Source of the DNA: Paenibacillus algorifonticola
GTDB taxonomy: Bacteria > Bacillota > Bacilli > Paenibacillales > Paenibacillaceae
NCBI RefSeq assembly: GCF_000971975.1
Contig: NZ_LAQO01000011.1
Location: forward strand, 62,001 to 126,000
Direction of reading: 5' to 3'
DNA length: 64,000 bases
Made by a program: the position numbers and the translations under genes. This document shows, one piece after another, positions 1-8,009 of the stretch. Positions within the stretch are counted from its first letter, which is position 1; every line of letters starts with the position of its first letter. A model generated the notes under the pieces. The model saw nothing but the letters and a program-made list of their open reading frames with translations. It had not been told where the DNA came from and ran no database searches.

Positions 1-270
1 GCCGGAGTCAGCGTCATAGCGACAGCTCATGCGTATGATGCCGAGGATGCTAGAGGGCGGCCTGTATTGCGCTCGCTGCTGGAAGAAGGAGCTTTCTCCC
101 TTATTGTCGAGCTCCGCCGAACGCCTTCGGGCATTATGCACCGGGTGCTTACGGCGGAAGCTTGCGTAAGAGGTTGGGCGGCACGAGAGCCTACAGCAGT
201 AGTGCCGCGATTAGCCGAAGATGCTGCGCCCTTGTTTTCCGGGCTGATGCGGGGCGATGCCATGTGCTGA
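1..270 (+). CDS. spoIIIAA: Stage III sporulation protein AA, C-terminal part
   Basis: The window opens inside this gene; 89 codons remain before the TGA. SpoIIIAA is the cytoplasmic AAA-type ATPase of the mother-cell SpoIIIA complex, thought to power the channel that links mother cell and forespore. The visible part begins with the conserved AGVSVIATAHA strand seen near the end of secretion-type ATPases, then LLEEGAFSLIVELRRTPSG. It is the first gene of the operon, and its stop overlaps the GTG start of spoIIIAB by 7 bases, which points to translational coupling. The N-terminal region with the Walker motifs lies outside the window, so completeness cannot be judged. Confidence 0.93.
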   Translation, partial: AGVSVIATAHAYDAEDARGRPVLRSLLEEGAFSLIVELRRTPSGIMHRVLTAEACVRGWAAREPTAVVPRLAEDAAPLFSGLMRGDAMC

Positions 271-782
271 AGCTGTTCGGCGCGCTGCTGATTTTATTCG
301 CCGGAACGATGCTTGGCTTCCAGCAGGCGGCGCGTTTTGCCGCAAGGCCCCGTCAGCTTCGCCAGACCGCTCATGCGCTGCAGAGGCTCGAAACGGAAAT
401 TGGCTACGGGCATACCCCGCTGCCGGAGGCGCTAACCCGAACATCAGCTTTTGTACCGGCTCCATTAAACCGGATGCTGGCACTTGCCTCGGAAGGGCTT
501 GCGAGCGACGAAGGACTATCCTTTCGCGAAAGCTGGGAACGGGCAGTTCGAGAGATTTGGGGAGCAACGGCAATGCGGAGTAACGAGCAGGCGGTGTTGA
601 TCCGTCTTGGCTCGACGCTCGGTATCAGCGACCGTGAAGATCAGCTTAAGCATTTGAAGCTGGCACTCATTCAACTGAAGGCGGAGGAAGATTCGGCGCG
701 GGAGGATCAGGCGAGGTATGAGACGATGTGGAAAAGCCTCGGCGTTTTAATCGCCGTGCTGCTCGTTATTTTGATGGTTTAA
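264..782 (+). CDS. spoIIIAB: Stage III sporulation protein AB
   Basis: 172 aa, starting VLKLFGALLILFAGTML. I chose the GTG at 264 because it begins directly with the first membrane helix as in other SpoIIIAB proteins. A longer in-frame start at 162 would lie inside spoIIIAA and add an unrelated basic peptide. There is one hydrophobic helix at each end (residues about 3-18 and 158-172) with a soluble helical domain between, the layout of a GspF-like membrane component. It belongs to the SpoIIIA channel in the mother-cell membrane around the forespore. Confidence 0.93.
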   Translation: MLKLFGALLILFAGTMLGFQQAARFAARPRQLRQTAHALQRLETEIGYGHTPLPEALTRTSAFVPAPLNRMLALASEGLASDEGLSFRESWERAVREIWGATAMRSNEQAVLIRLGSTLGISDREDQLKHLKLALIQLKAEEDSAREDQARYETMWKSLGVLIAVLLVILMV

Positions 783-797
783 TGGGGTGCCGCGGAA

Positions 798-1001
798 ATG
801 AATATGGATGTGAGCGCCATTTTCCAAATAGCCGGTATCGGGATTATCATTGCGATGATTCATACGGTGCTTAAGCAGATGGGGAAGGAAGATATGGCGC
901 ATTGGGTGACATTAATCGGCTTTGTTGTCGTGTTGTTTATGGTAGTGCGTATGCTGAACGAGCTGTTTCAGGAAATTAAAACGATTTTTCTGTTCCAGTA
1001 G
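798..1001 (+). CDS. spoIIIAC: Stage III sporulation protein AC
   Basis: 67 aa, essentially two hydrophobic helices (residues about 5-22 and 36-52) with a short loop carrying LKQMGKEDMAHW. This is the usual size of SpoIIIAC, a small integral membrane subunit of the SpoIIIA channel. It begins 15 bases after spoIIIAB and is followed 36 bases later by spoIIIAD, within one operon. A weak ribosome site, GCGGAAATG, precedes the start. Confidence 0.93.
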   Translation: MNMDVSAIFQIAGIGIIIAMIHTVLKQMGKEDMAHWVTLIGFVVVLFMVVRMLNELFQEIKTIFLFQ

Positions 1002-1037
1002 CCAGCTTGAAGAGAAGCCGCAAGTAGGTGAAGCGAA

Positions 1038-1442
1038 GTGGAAATCATTCAAATCGTCGGTCTTGGACTGATCGCAACAGTCCTCATCCTTGTCGTTCGA
1101 GAGCAAAAGCCGCTGTTCGCTTTCCTGCTTGCGGCATTTACCGGCCTCTTTATTTTTCTGTTCCTGCTTGGCAAAATCGATTCCGTCATCGCGGTGCTTT
1201 CTGATTTAGCGAATCGCTCCGGCATTCCTTCTATTTATTTGAAGACGGTGCTGAAAATAATCGGCATCGCCTACATCGCTGAATTCGGCGCCCAAATTGT
1301 CAGGGATGCCGGTCAGGAGAGCATCGCGTCGAAAATCGAATTCGCTGGAAAAATATTAATTCTCGTCATGGCGGTGCCGATCATCAGCGTCATTATCGAA
1401 ACGGTCATCAACCTGCTGCCGACAGGAGGAGGAGCTAGTTGA
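1038..1442 (+). CDS. spoIIIAD: Stage III sporulation protein AD
   Basis: 134 aa, GTG start, nearly all hydrophobic, with about four membrane helices. It matches SpoIIIAD in length and position; the conserved stretch IAYIAEFGAQIVRDAGQ lies at about residues 74-92. It is an integral membrane part of the SpoIIIA complex. The TGA stop shares bases with the TTG start of spoIIIAE (1439), so the two are translationally coupled. Confidence 0.93.
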   Translation: MEIIQIVGLGLIATVLILVVREQKPLFAFLLAAFTGLFIFLFLLGKIDSVIAVLSDLANRSGIPSIYLKTVLKIIGIAYIAEFGAQIVRDAGQESIASKIEFAGKILILVMAVPIISVIIETVINLLPTGGGAS

Positions 1443-2791
1443 GGATAAAGCTTGCTGGCAGCTCCTATCCGTCGAACGCCGTTTGGTTCACGCTATTTGC
1501 CGCTGTTTTGTACTTTTTGCTGCTTGTTCCAAGCTCAGAGGCCGCAGCACAAGGGGCGTCAACGTCAGCCGGGCAGTCGGAGCAGCCGTCTTCTCAGCAG
1601 CCAGCTTCACAGCCGACGTCGTCGCAGCAGACTTCGCAAAGTCAGCAAACGCAGCCTATGCAAACACAGCCGTCCCAGCAGGCTCAGGCGCAAGCCGCAT
1701 TGGGGCAGCTGACCGGCACCGGGCTGAACGATATGGATACGGATGCGGTGGAGAAATACTGGAATCAGCTCAAGAACGAATATGGCGGGTTTTTCCCTGA
1801 GCAGAAGCTGCCGAGCTTTGCCCAAATGCTGCTGCCGGGTGGAGAAGGACTCAAGCTGGAAACGGTGCTGAAAGGGCTGCTGTCTTATTTTCTGCATGAG
1901 GTGCTGTACAATGGCAAGCTGCTGGTCACAATCGTTACACTCACCGTCTTCAGCATGATGCTGGAAACGCTGCAAAACGCTTTCGAGCGCAATGCAGTCA
2001 GCAAGGTAGCTTATTCCATTACCTTCATGGTCATCCTTATCATCACGGTCAACAGCTTTAATGTAGCGATCGGCTATGCCAAGGAAGCGATCGAAAACAT
2101 GATCCAGTTCATGCTGGCGATGCTTCCGCTGCTGCTTGCGCTGCTTGCATCGATGGGCAATGTCATGACGGTGTCGGTGCTGCATCCGCTTATTATTTTT
2201 ATGATTCATGTCGTGGGCACGCTTGTCTATACGCTGGTATTCCCATTGTTGTTTTTCTCGGCTATTTTGCACATCGTCAGCGCCATGACCGAGCGCTTTA
2301 AGGTGACCCAGCTTGCCAATCTGCTGCGCAGCATCAGCATTACCATTCTGGGCGCACTAGTTACGATTTTCCTCGGTGTCGTTTCTGTACAGGGAGCGAC
2401 GGGAGCGGTAACGGATGGTGTAACGATGCGAACGGCCAAGTTCGTCACTGGCAACTTCGTTCCTGTGGTCGGGCGCATGTTCTCGGATGCGGCGGATACC
2501 GTCATATCGGCTTCCATGCTGGCGAAAAATGCAATCGGACTTGCAGGCGTCATTATGCTGCTGTTTATCAGTGCTTTTCCCGCGATCAAAATTTTGACGC
2601 TGGCGCTAATTTACAATGTATGCGCCGCTGTCATGCAGCCGCTGGGCGATTCGCCGATTGTGGTCTGTCTGCAAACGATTGGCAAGACGCTGATTTATGT
2701 GTTTGCCGCGCTGGCCGCTGTCAGCTTGATGTTTTTCCTCGCCGTCACGATCGTGCTGACAGCAGGAAACGCAGCAATGATGGTCCGGTAA
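1439..2791 (+). CDS. spoIIIAE: Stage III sporulation protein AE
   Basis: 450 aa, TTG start overlapping the end of spoIIIAD. Residues 15-36 form a signal peptide-like hydrophobic stretch. Residues 38-87 are low complexity, almost only Gln, Ser, Thr, Pro and Ala. From about residue 95 the usual SpoIIIAE body follows, with a soluble part and then about six to eight membrane helices (from YNGKLLVTIVTLTVFSMML onward). SpoIIIAE is a multi-pass protein of the SpoIIIA channel. The polar linker makes it longer than the roughly 400-residue B. subtilis protein and is probably a recent in-frame expansion. Confidence 0.92.
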   Translation: MRIKLAGSSYPSNAVWFTLFAAVLYFLLLVPSSEAAAQGASTSAGQSEQPSSQQPASQPTSSQQTSQSQQTQPMQTQPSQQAQAQAALGQLTGTGLNDMDTDAVEKYWNQLKNEYGGFFPEQKLPSFAQMLLPGGEGLKLETVLKGLLSYFLHEVLYNGKLLVTIVTLTVFSMMLETLQNAFERNAVSKVAYSITFMVILIITVNSFNVAIGYAKEAIENMIQFMLAMLPLLLALLASMGNVMTVSVLHPLIIFMIHVVGTLVYTLVFPLLFFSAILHIVSAMTERFKVTQLANLLRSISITILGALVTIFLGVVSVQGATGAVTDGVTMRTAKFVTGNFVPVVGRMFSDAADTVISASMLAKNAIGLAGVIMLLFISAFPAIKILTLALIYNVCAAVMQPLGDSPIVVCLQTIGKTLIYVFAALAAVSLMFFLAVTIVLTAGNAAMMVR

Positions 2792-2822
2792 ACCGGATGC
2801 TTGAAAAAAGGGGGCGAATCGC

Positions 2823-3605
2823 ATGGTAGCTTGGCTGGGCGATTGGCTGCATGACATCATCGCCGTCATTATGCTCGCTGTATGCACCGAGCTGCTGCTG
2901 CCCAACAAGGCGATGCTGCGCTATACCAGACTCGTTATCGGCTTGCTCGTTCTGCTGACGCTGCTGTCTCCGCTGCTTCGCCTGCTGCAAGGCGACATAA
3001 CGGCAGGGCTGAGTGCAGGCATCCAGCAATGGGAGATGAGCACGGCGCAGCGGCAGGTGAAAATGCCAACGCTTGCCGACATTCAGCGTCAGGCTGAGGA
3101 TCTTAAACACAAGCAGCAGCAGCAGGCGGCTAACCTTACCGGCAGTACGCTCTCCAAAGCGATGGAAACCGCAATCGTTCGCTACACGGGTCAGACGGCA
3201 AGCTCGGTTGAAGTCAAACTGAAATGGATCAAGGAAGGGGATGTAGAGATGGTCGATATGGATACGGTGACAGTCACGTTTCCTCAGATGCTTCCTGAAG
3301 AAGAGGCGGCTCCGCCGAGAGGGTCTCCTACAGCTTCGGATGTGAATTCGACGCAGGATGGGCAGGAGGGTAATAGACAGATCGAAGCCGTTGAGCCGGT
3401 AAGTGTGGAGGTTATGGTGCCTGAGGTGGCGGAGACTGGGCAGTATAATTCTTCAGGAGAACAGAGTGATTCTGATGAACAGTTATGGCAGCCCGTGAAC
3501 GCAGAGCTCGATAAGCAGACCAGAGCTGTGCTCACCGAGGGCTGGGGACTATCGCCTGAGGCCATCATCGTTCGCCAGCCGGCAAGCATTCGCGGAGAAA
3601 AGTGA
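2823..3605 (+). CDS. spoIIIAF: Stage III sporulation protein AF
   Basis: 260 aa, ATG with AAAAAAGGGGGCG upstream. Two membrane helices occupy residues 8-25 and 36-55; the rest is a soluble, Gln-rich domain. The family signature is at the N-terminus, including CTELLLPNKAMLRYTRLVIGL. Compared with the roughly 206-residue B. subtilis protein it carries an extra acidic Pro/Ser/Glu-rich stretch at about residues 158-215. It is a SpoIIIA channel component, sixth gene of the operon. Confidence 0.9.
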   Translation: MVAWLGDWLHDIIAVIMLAVCTELLLPNKAMLRYTRLVIGLLVLLTLLSPLLRLLQGDITAGLSAGIQQWEMSTAQRQVKMPTLADIQRQAEDLKHKQQQQAANLTGSTLSKAMETAIVRYTGQTASSVEVKLKWIKEGDVEMVDMDTVTVTFPQMLPEEEAAPPRGSPTASDVNSTQDGQEGNRQIEAVEPVSVEVMVPEVAETGQYNSSGEQSDSDEQLWQPVNAELDKQTRAVLTEGWGLSPEAIIVRQPASIRGEK

Positions 3606-3628
3606 AGCGAAAGGAGCGATAATGACAG

Positions 3629-4267
3629 GTGGCGAAGTGGCTGGAGAAGCTGGAAGCGATGGCGGGCGGAGGCCCTGGGGGACCGAAGCGAGTACAAATG
3701 CTGCGCCTCCTGCTCATTATCGGCTGTATTGGAGCGCTGCTGATGCTGATTAATTCTTTTCTCACCTATAATGAGGTTGAGCCTTCCGTACAGGGGCAAG
3801 GACAAAATCTGCAGCCGGTGGACGATACGGCCTGGACCAGCCCAGGCTCGCAGGAAGGAGCCGCTTTCGAAGCGGTAGAGCAGCCGCTGGAGGCGAGGCT
3901 TAAGGAAATTTTGGAGAAAATCGTTGGTGTTGGCGATGTGGATGTTCTGGTCACCATTGATTCAACGGAGGAAATCGTCGTTGAACGCAATGAGAAAGAG
4001 ACGCAGTCGGTTACAGACGAGAATGACAAAAACGGGGGCAAACGGCATATTACGACGATTAACAAGGATGGCGAGGTAGTGCTTGTCGAGGTGTCCGGCG
4101 ATCAGAAGCCGATCATCAAAAAGACGATCAATCCACGCATTCGCGGCGTTCTTATCGTAGCCAAGGGTGCGGAAAACGTAACCGTCAGGCGTTTAATTAT
4201 AGATGCGGTCGAAAAAGGCGTGAATGTCGCGGCATCCCGCATTTCTGTTGCACCGAGGAAGCAGTAG
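3629..4267 (+). CDS. spoIIIAG: Stage III sporulation protein AG
   Basis: 212 aa, GTG start. There is one membrane helix (about residues 24-45) and an extracytoplasmic ring-building-motif domain with LEKIVGVGDVDVLVTIDST, TTINKDGEVV and PRIRGVLIVAKGAENVTV. SpoIIIAG forms a large ring in the space between mother-cell and forespore membranes. The AAGGAG before it sits 12 bases upstream, longer than ideal. An out-of-frame ATG at 3622 was not used because its frame is not open. Confidence 0.93.
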   Translation: MAKWLEKLEAMAGGGPGGPKRVQMLRLLLIIGCIGALLMLINSFLTYNEVEPSVQGQGQNLQPVDDTAWTSPGSQEGAAFEAVEQPLEARLKEILEKIVGVGDVDVLVTIDSTEEIVVERNEKETQSVTDENDKNGGKRHITTINKDGEVVLVEVSGDQKPIIKKTINPRIRGVLIVAKGAENVTVRRLIIDAVEKGVNVAASRISVAPRKQ

Positions 4268-4302
4268 TCCAGCTTTTATACCATTTTGAGGAGGGTGTTC
4301 AC

Positions 4303-4911
4303 ATGAACACGAAAAGACAAACGATTTGGCTCGTATCGATGCTCAGCTTGATGGTGGTACTGTCCGCCTATTACTTGTTTACGCAGGACGCAAGCTCGCC
4401 GGAATTGCTGACAGACAACTCGCAGTTGGAGCAGACGGTGGGGCAGGGAGCGACGGAGGCTGCGGGCAGCGGCATTGTCGTGGATGAGGTGCAGCAAGGT
4501 GCGGACAATGGGGTGAGCGAGGCTGATAAAGAGGTGCTGGAGCAGTATGAGCAAGGGAGCCCGGCAACGAGCGTGTTCGCCGATATTCAGGAGAAGCGGA
4601 CGCAGGAAAATAACGAGGAGCTGGATAAGCTGATGGCGGATATCGCAAATACACAGGTAGATAAAGAGAAATCCACTGAAGCGGCAAAACAGCTTTCCTT
4701 GCTCGAAGAAAAAAATGTTAAGCTGACAGAGCTGGAAGAGCAACTGATGCAAAACTATGAATCTGCTATTGTGGACGAAGAAAACAACGTTTACAAAGTC
4801 GTCGTAGCCAGCGAGAAGCTGGAGAAAAATCAAGCAGCGGATATTGTTGATCTCGTTATGAAAAAAATGGAAATCAATGCAGATCAGGTATCGGTGCAAT
4901 TTGTACCTTAA
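4303..4911 (+). CDS. spoIIIAH: Stage III sporulation protein AH
   Basis: 202 aa, ATG preceded by GAGGAGGGTG. One membrane helix (residues about 8-27) is followed by an acidic coiled-coil region and a C-terminal ring-building domain (KVVVASEKLEKNQAADIVDLVM, about 160-185). SpoIIIAH is the mother-cell protein that binds forespore SpoIIQ across the intermembrane space. It is the last gene of the operon, followed at once by a strong terminator. Confidence 0.93.
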   Translation: MNTKRQTIWLVSMLSLMVVLSAYYLFTQDASSPELLTDNSQLEQTVGQGATEAAGSGIVVDEVQQGADNGVSEADKEVLEQYEQGSPATSVFADIQEKRTQENNEELDKLMADIANTQVDKEKSTEAAKQLSLLEEKNVKLTELEEQLMQNYESAIVDEENNVYKVVVASEKLEKNQAADIVDLVMKKMEINADQVSVQFVP

Positions 4912-4931
4912 TTAAGCCTTGCCAGAGCATG

Positions 4932-4975
4932 AAATCCCGGACGTCAGCTAAGCTGGCGTTTCCGGGATTTTTTTC
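4932..4975 (+). terminator. Rho-independent terminator of the spoIIIA operon
   Basis: AAATCCCGGA pairs with TTCCGGGATTT, and inside it CGTCAGC faces GCTGGCG across TAA. A run of T follows at once. It lies 20 bases after the spoIIIAH stop. Confidence 0.9.
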
Positions 4976-4986
4976 TGTGCACAATG

Positions 4987-5017
4987 TTGCACGTTAATAG
5001 CGCTGCGCCTATATAAT
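4987..5017 (+). promoter_or_regulatory. Predicted sigma-A promoter before the 201-aa gene
   Basis: TTGCAC at 4987-4992, then TATATAAT at 5010-5017 (spacing 17 to TATATA or 19 to TATAAT). It lies just past the spoIIIA terminator and 34 bases before the next start codon. Confidence 0.55.
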
Positions 5018-5050
5018 ATACAAAAGTAAAAAAGGAGCTAACGACACGTT

Positions 5051-5656
5051 ATGTATCGCTATTATCCCGCTCATCCCCATCAAATGGCTAAAACGCATCA
5101 TCCTGTATGCTGGTCATCATCCAGCATGGAATTGAACCGCAAACTCCGGGCATTGTGGGTGCAGCATGTGTACTGGACAAGATTGACGGTGAACAGCATT
5201 GTTGACCGTCTTGCCGACGAACAAGCAACGACTGCCAGGCTGCTAAGGAACTCAACCGACTTTGCAGCGGCACTTGAGCCTTTTTATGGAAGGGCCATTG
5301 CGGCCAGGTTTGCCGAATTGCTGCGGGAGCATCTTGTAATTGCAGCCGAGCTCGTCAAAGCGCTCCAGGCTGGCAATAGCTCAGCGGCAGCGGATGCCCA
5401 AAGACGTTGGTATATGAACGCCGAAGCCATTGCCGACTTCCTGAGCCGGATAAATCCTTATTGGTCCAAAGAGGAGTGGAAAAGGATGCTTGATGAGCAT
5501 CTTAGGCTGCTTACCGACGAAGTGGCGGCTCGACTCGCTAAAAACTATGAGCAAAACGTCGCCCTGAATGACCAAATCGAACCGCAGGCAATGGGAATGG
5601 CTGACGTAATGACGAACGGAATTATCCAGCAGTTTCCGTCTTTGTTTTCCATTTAA
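5051..5656 (+). CDS. Conserved helical protein of unknown function
   Basis: 201 aa. I do not know its function. It resembles a family I recall from Paenibacillus and relatives that some databases label acetylglutamate kinase; nothing here looks like an amino-acid kinase (no glycine-rich nucleotide loop). The protein is mostly amphipathic helices with conserved-looking blocks LRALWVQHVYWTRL (about 34-47), ARLLRNSTDFAAALEPFYG, HLVIAAELVKAL, AEAIADFLSRINPYW and the C-terminal VMTNGIIQQFP. A helical bundle is likely. No signal peptide or membrane segment is visible. AAGGAG lies 13 bases before the ATG, rather far. It stands alone between two terminators, with its own promoter. Confidence 0.7.
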   Translation: MYRYYPAHPHQMAKTHHPVCWSSSSMELNRKLRALWVQHVYWTRLTVNSIVDRLADEQATTARLLRNSTDFAAALEPFYGRAIAARFAELLREHLVIAAELVKALQAGNSSAAADAQRRWYMNAEAIADFLSRINPYWSKEEWKRMLDEHLRLLTDEVAARLAKNYEQNVALNDQIEPQAMGMADVMTNGIIQQFPSLFSI

Positions 5657-5666
5657 TCGAAAATAG

Positions 5667-5713
5667 CGGGAGTTCGGGCTTTATTTTTATCGCCTGGGCT
5701 GCCGTTTTTTTTT
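5667..5713 (+). terminator. Terminator after the 201-aa gene
   Basis: A 13-base stem at 5667-5679 pairs with 5692-5704 (12 of 13 positions pair if G-T is allowed), followed by nine T. Confidence 0.75.
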
Positions 5714-5782
5714 AGGGACAGGCAGCTGTTTAAAGGTGATTTTATGCATTTGTAAAAAATAATTCGTGTTCCTGAGCGTTTA

Positions 5783-5791
5783 TGATATAAT
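5783..5791 (+). promoter_or_regulatory. Extended -10 promoter of accB-accC
   Basis: TGATATAAT is a perfect extended -10 element; the -35 (TTCGTG at 5763) is poor. If used, the accB mRNA leader is about 165 nt and includes all three tandem hairpins at 5848-5946. Confidence 0.6.
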
Positions 5792-5847
5792 GTTAAACGT
5801 TATTGTGCCAATTAATAAAAGTGAACAATGCAAGCTAAGCTTACTAT

Positions 5848-5946
5848 GCGGTTTTGCTACCGCAAAACGAAGCAAATGCTTACGAAGCGGTTTTGCTACC
5901 GCAAAACTAGGCGAATGCTTACGAAGCGGTTTTGCTACCGCAAAAC
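5848..5946 (+). repeat. Three tandem 39-nt hairpin repeats in the accB leader
   Basis: The 21-base unit GCGGTTTTGCTACCGCAAAA(C) occurs at 5848-5868, 5887-5907 and 5926-5946, a fixed 39-base period. Each copy can fold two ways: GTTTTGC with GCAAAAC around TACC, or GCGGT with ACCGC around TTTGCT. The linkers also contain an inverted repeat, AAGCA/TGCTT, in the first unit. The period is a multiple of three, and the array is open in the accB frame (repeated peptide RFCYRKT), but the accB ribosome site lies after it. This is probably a mobile or regulatory leader element, not coding. I recall similar repeats scattered in Paenibacillus genomes. Confidence 0.85.
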
Positions 5947-5965
5947 TTTAAGGAGTGAAACATTC

Positions 5966-6466
5966 ATGTTCAAATTGAGCGAGATTAAAGAATTGATCAA
6001 GCTGGTCGATCAAACCTCCGTTCATGAGCTGGAAATCGAAAACGAAGGGACTCGCCTGCTGATTCGCAAGCCGGGGAAAACGGAAGTCGTCAATGTGCAA
6101 GCAGCCCCGCTAACGCATACATATTCACAGCAGCCTGCTCCCGTTTACACACAAGCACCTGCTATTGAGCCAGCTTCGCAGTCTACAGCATCTGAGACGC
6201 CTGCAGCGCGCGCTGCAAGTGAGAATTTGCACCAAATTACTTCCCCAATGGTTGGTACGTTTTACAGCTCGCCAAGCCCTGATGCTGCGGTATTCGTAAA
6301 ACCAGGCGATCGCGTATCGGAGAAAAGCGTCGTTTGCATTTTGGAAGCGATGAAGCTAATGAACGAGCTGGAAGCGGAAGTGCGCGGCGAAATCGTCGAA
6401 GTACTTGTCACGAACGGCCAATTGGTGGAATACGGGCAGCCGCTATTTCTGGTGAAACCGGAATAA
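5966..6466 (+). CDS. accB: Biotin carboxyl carrier protein of acetyl-CoA carboxylase
   Basis: 166 aa. It carries biotin for the first step of fatty-acid synthesis, moving carboxyl groups from AccC to the carboxyltransferase. The N-terminal helix MFKLSEIKELIKLVDQTSV, an Ala/Pro/Gln linker (about 45-85), and a biotinyl domain with the EAMKLMNE motif (biotinyl Lys-130) are all present. The start at 5966 follows AAGGAG with good spacing. The frame is open upstream to 5828, but that stretch is the tandem repeat and has no ribosome site. accC follows 48 bases later. Confidence 0.97.
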   Translation: MFKLSEIKELIKLVDQTSVHELEIENEGTRLLIRKPGKTEVVNVQAAPLTHTYSQQPAPVYTQAPAIEPASQSTASETPAARAASENLHQITSPMVGTFYSSPSPDAAVFVKPGDRVSEKSVVCILEAMKLMNELEAEVRGEIVEVLVTNGQLVEYGQPLFLVKPE

Positions 6467-6514
6467 CAGCATTGCTCCTTCTGGGAGAACTAGCCATTTG
6501 AAAGGAGTAACAAT

Positions 6515-7900
6515 GTGAATTTCCAAAAAATTCTTATTGCCAACCGCGGCGAAATCGCCGTGCGTATTATTCGGGCTTGCCGCGAACTAGGCATTGCAAG
6601 CGTAGCCGTTTATTCGGAGGCGGATCGCGATTCGCTGCATGTGCGCCTTGCAGATGAAGCTTATTGTATTGGGCCTACTCTGTCGAAGGACAGCTATTTG
6701 AATTTAACGAACCTGATGAGCGTAGCTACCATTACGGAATGCGATGCGATTCACCCAGGCTATGGCTTCCTTGCTGAAAATGCGAATTTCGCGGAGCTCT
6801 GCGAATCCTGCAACATTACGTTTATCGGTCCTTCACCTGAAGCGATAAGCAAAATGGGTGACAAGGCGGTAGCTAAGCAAACGATGCAGCAAGCGAACGT
6901 TCCGGTTATTCCAGGCTCTGAGGGCCTGATTGAGACGATGGAAGAAGCGGTTGAAGTCGCTCGTCAAATCGGCTATCCGGTCATCATTAAAGCGACAGCA
7001 GGCGGAGGCGGCAAAGGCATCCGGATTGCTGACAGCGAGGAAATGCTCGTTCAGCAAATTACGACGGCGCAGCAGGAAGCGCAGAAAGCTTTCGGCAATG
7101 CGGGCGTATATTTGGAAAAATATTTGACAGGCATGAAGCATGTCGAAGTTCAAATTATGGCGGACAAGCATGGCAACGCTGTACATCTTTTTGAACGCGA
7201 TTGCTCCGTTCAGCGTCGTCGCCAGAAATTGGTCGAGGAGGCGCCTTGTCCAGTTCTGTCGCCTGAGCTTCGTGAAGCGATGGGGCAAGCGGCTGTTCGC
7301 GCAGCGCTTACTGTTCAATATTCAGGTGCAGGAACGCTTGAGTTTTTGCTTGGGCCAGACGGCCAGTTTTATTTTATGGAAATGAATACTCGTATTCAGG
7401 TTGAGCATCCCGTTACAGAAATGATAACGAATGTCGATCTGATTAAAGAGATGATTTCCGTAGCGGAAGGCAATCCTCTTTCCTTCAAGCAAGAAGATCT
7501 TGCGATTAATGGCTGGTCGATAGAATGCCGGATTAACGCCGAGGATTCCGAGCGTAATTTTATGCCGTCTCCTGGACACATTCCGTTCTATCTCGCTCCA
7601 GGCGGTACAGGTGTGCGGGTCGACAGCGCGGTTTATCCGGGCTATACGATTTCACCGCATTATGACTCCATGATTGCCAAGTTGATCGTTTGGGGAAGAA
7701 CGCGTGAGGAAGCGATTGCCCGTATGAAGCGAGCTTTGTCTGAATTCGCGATTGAAGGCATAAAAACAACGATTCCTTTCCATCAAAAACTGCTGGAGCA
7801 TCCTAAGTTTATTGAAGGAAATTTTGATATCAAGTTCCTCGAGGATTATGATGTTTTCCATCCAGAGCAGGCTGTGGCAAAAGCTGCGGACAATCTGTAA
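6515..7900 (+). CDS. accC: Biotin carboxylase subunit of acetyl-CoA carboxylase
   Basis: 461 aa, GTG start after AAAGGAG. It carboxylates the biotin on AccB with bicarbonate and ATP. The N-terminal domain starts [22 protein letters not shown]. The ATP-grasp glycine-rich loop GGGGKGIR is at about 163-170, and catalytic-region motifs [17 protein letters not shown] and [16 protein letters not shown] follow. Length (about 450) is typical. It forms the accBC operon. Confidence 0.97.
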   Translation: MNFQKILIANRGEIAVRIIRACRELGIASVAVYSEADRDSLHVRLADEAYCIGPTLSKDSYLNLTNLMSVATITECDAIHPGYGFLAENANFAELCESCNITFIGPSPEAISKMGDKAVAKQTMQQANVPVIPGSEGLIETMEEAVEVARQIGYPVIIKATAGGGGKGIRIADSEEMLVQQITTAQQEAQKAFGNAGVYLEKYLTGMKHVEVQIMADKHGNAVHLFERDCSVQRRRQKLVEEAPCPVLSPELREAMGQAAVRAALTVQYSGAGTLEFLLGPDGQFYFMEMNTRIQVEHPVTEMITNVDLIKEMISVAEGNPLSFKQEDLAINGWSIECRINAEDSERNFMPSPGHIPFYLAPGGTGVRVDSAVYPGYTISPHYDSMIAKLIVWGRTREEAIARMKRALSEFAIEGIKTTIPFHQKLLEHPKFIEGNFDIKFLEDYDVFHPEQAVAKAADNL

Positions 7901-7904
7901 TGGT

Positions 7905-7933
7905 TTGTCATATTTCATGGCGAATGATATAGT
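7905..7933 (+). promoter_or_regulatory. Sigma-A promoter before yqhY
   Basis: TTGTCA, 17 bases, TATAGT. It begins five bases after the accC stop, so the alkaline-shock genes can be transcribed apart from accBC. Confidence 0.65.
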
Positions 7934-8009
7934 ATAGAAATAAGATGCGGAAGCTTTACCCGTTCGATGCAGGGCGGGACGCGCAACTTTAGGGAGGTGT
8001 AAAGCTATC

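Noticed and set aside
1607..2272. 221-codon frame antisense to spoIIIAE
   Set aside because: It mirrors the codon bias of spoIIIAE (His/Gln/Arg-rich), has no ribosome site and no family resemblance.
5848..5946. CRISPR-like regular repeats
   Set aside because: Only three units, and the parts between repeats are almost identical rather than unique spacers; no cas genes nearby.
5828..5965. N-terminal extension of AccB through the tandem repeat
   Set aside because: The frame is open, but there is no ribosome site at 5828, while AAGGAG precedes ATG 5966 and the normal AccB N-terminus starts there.
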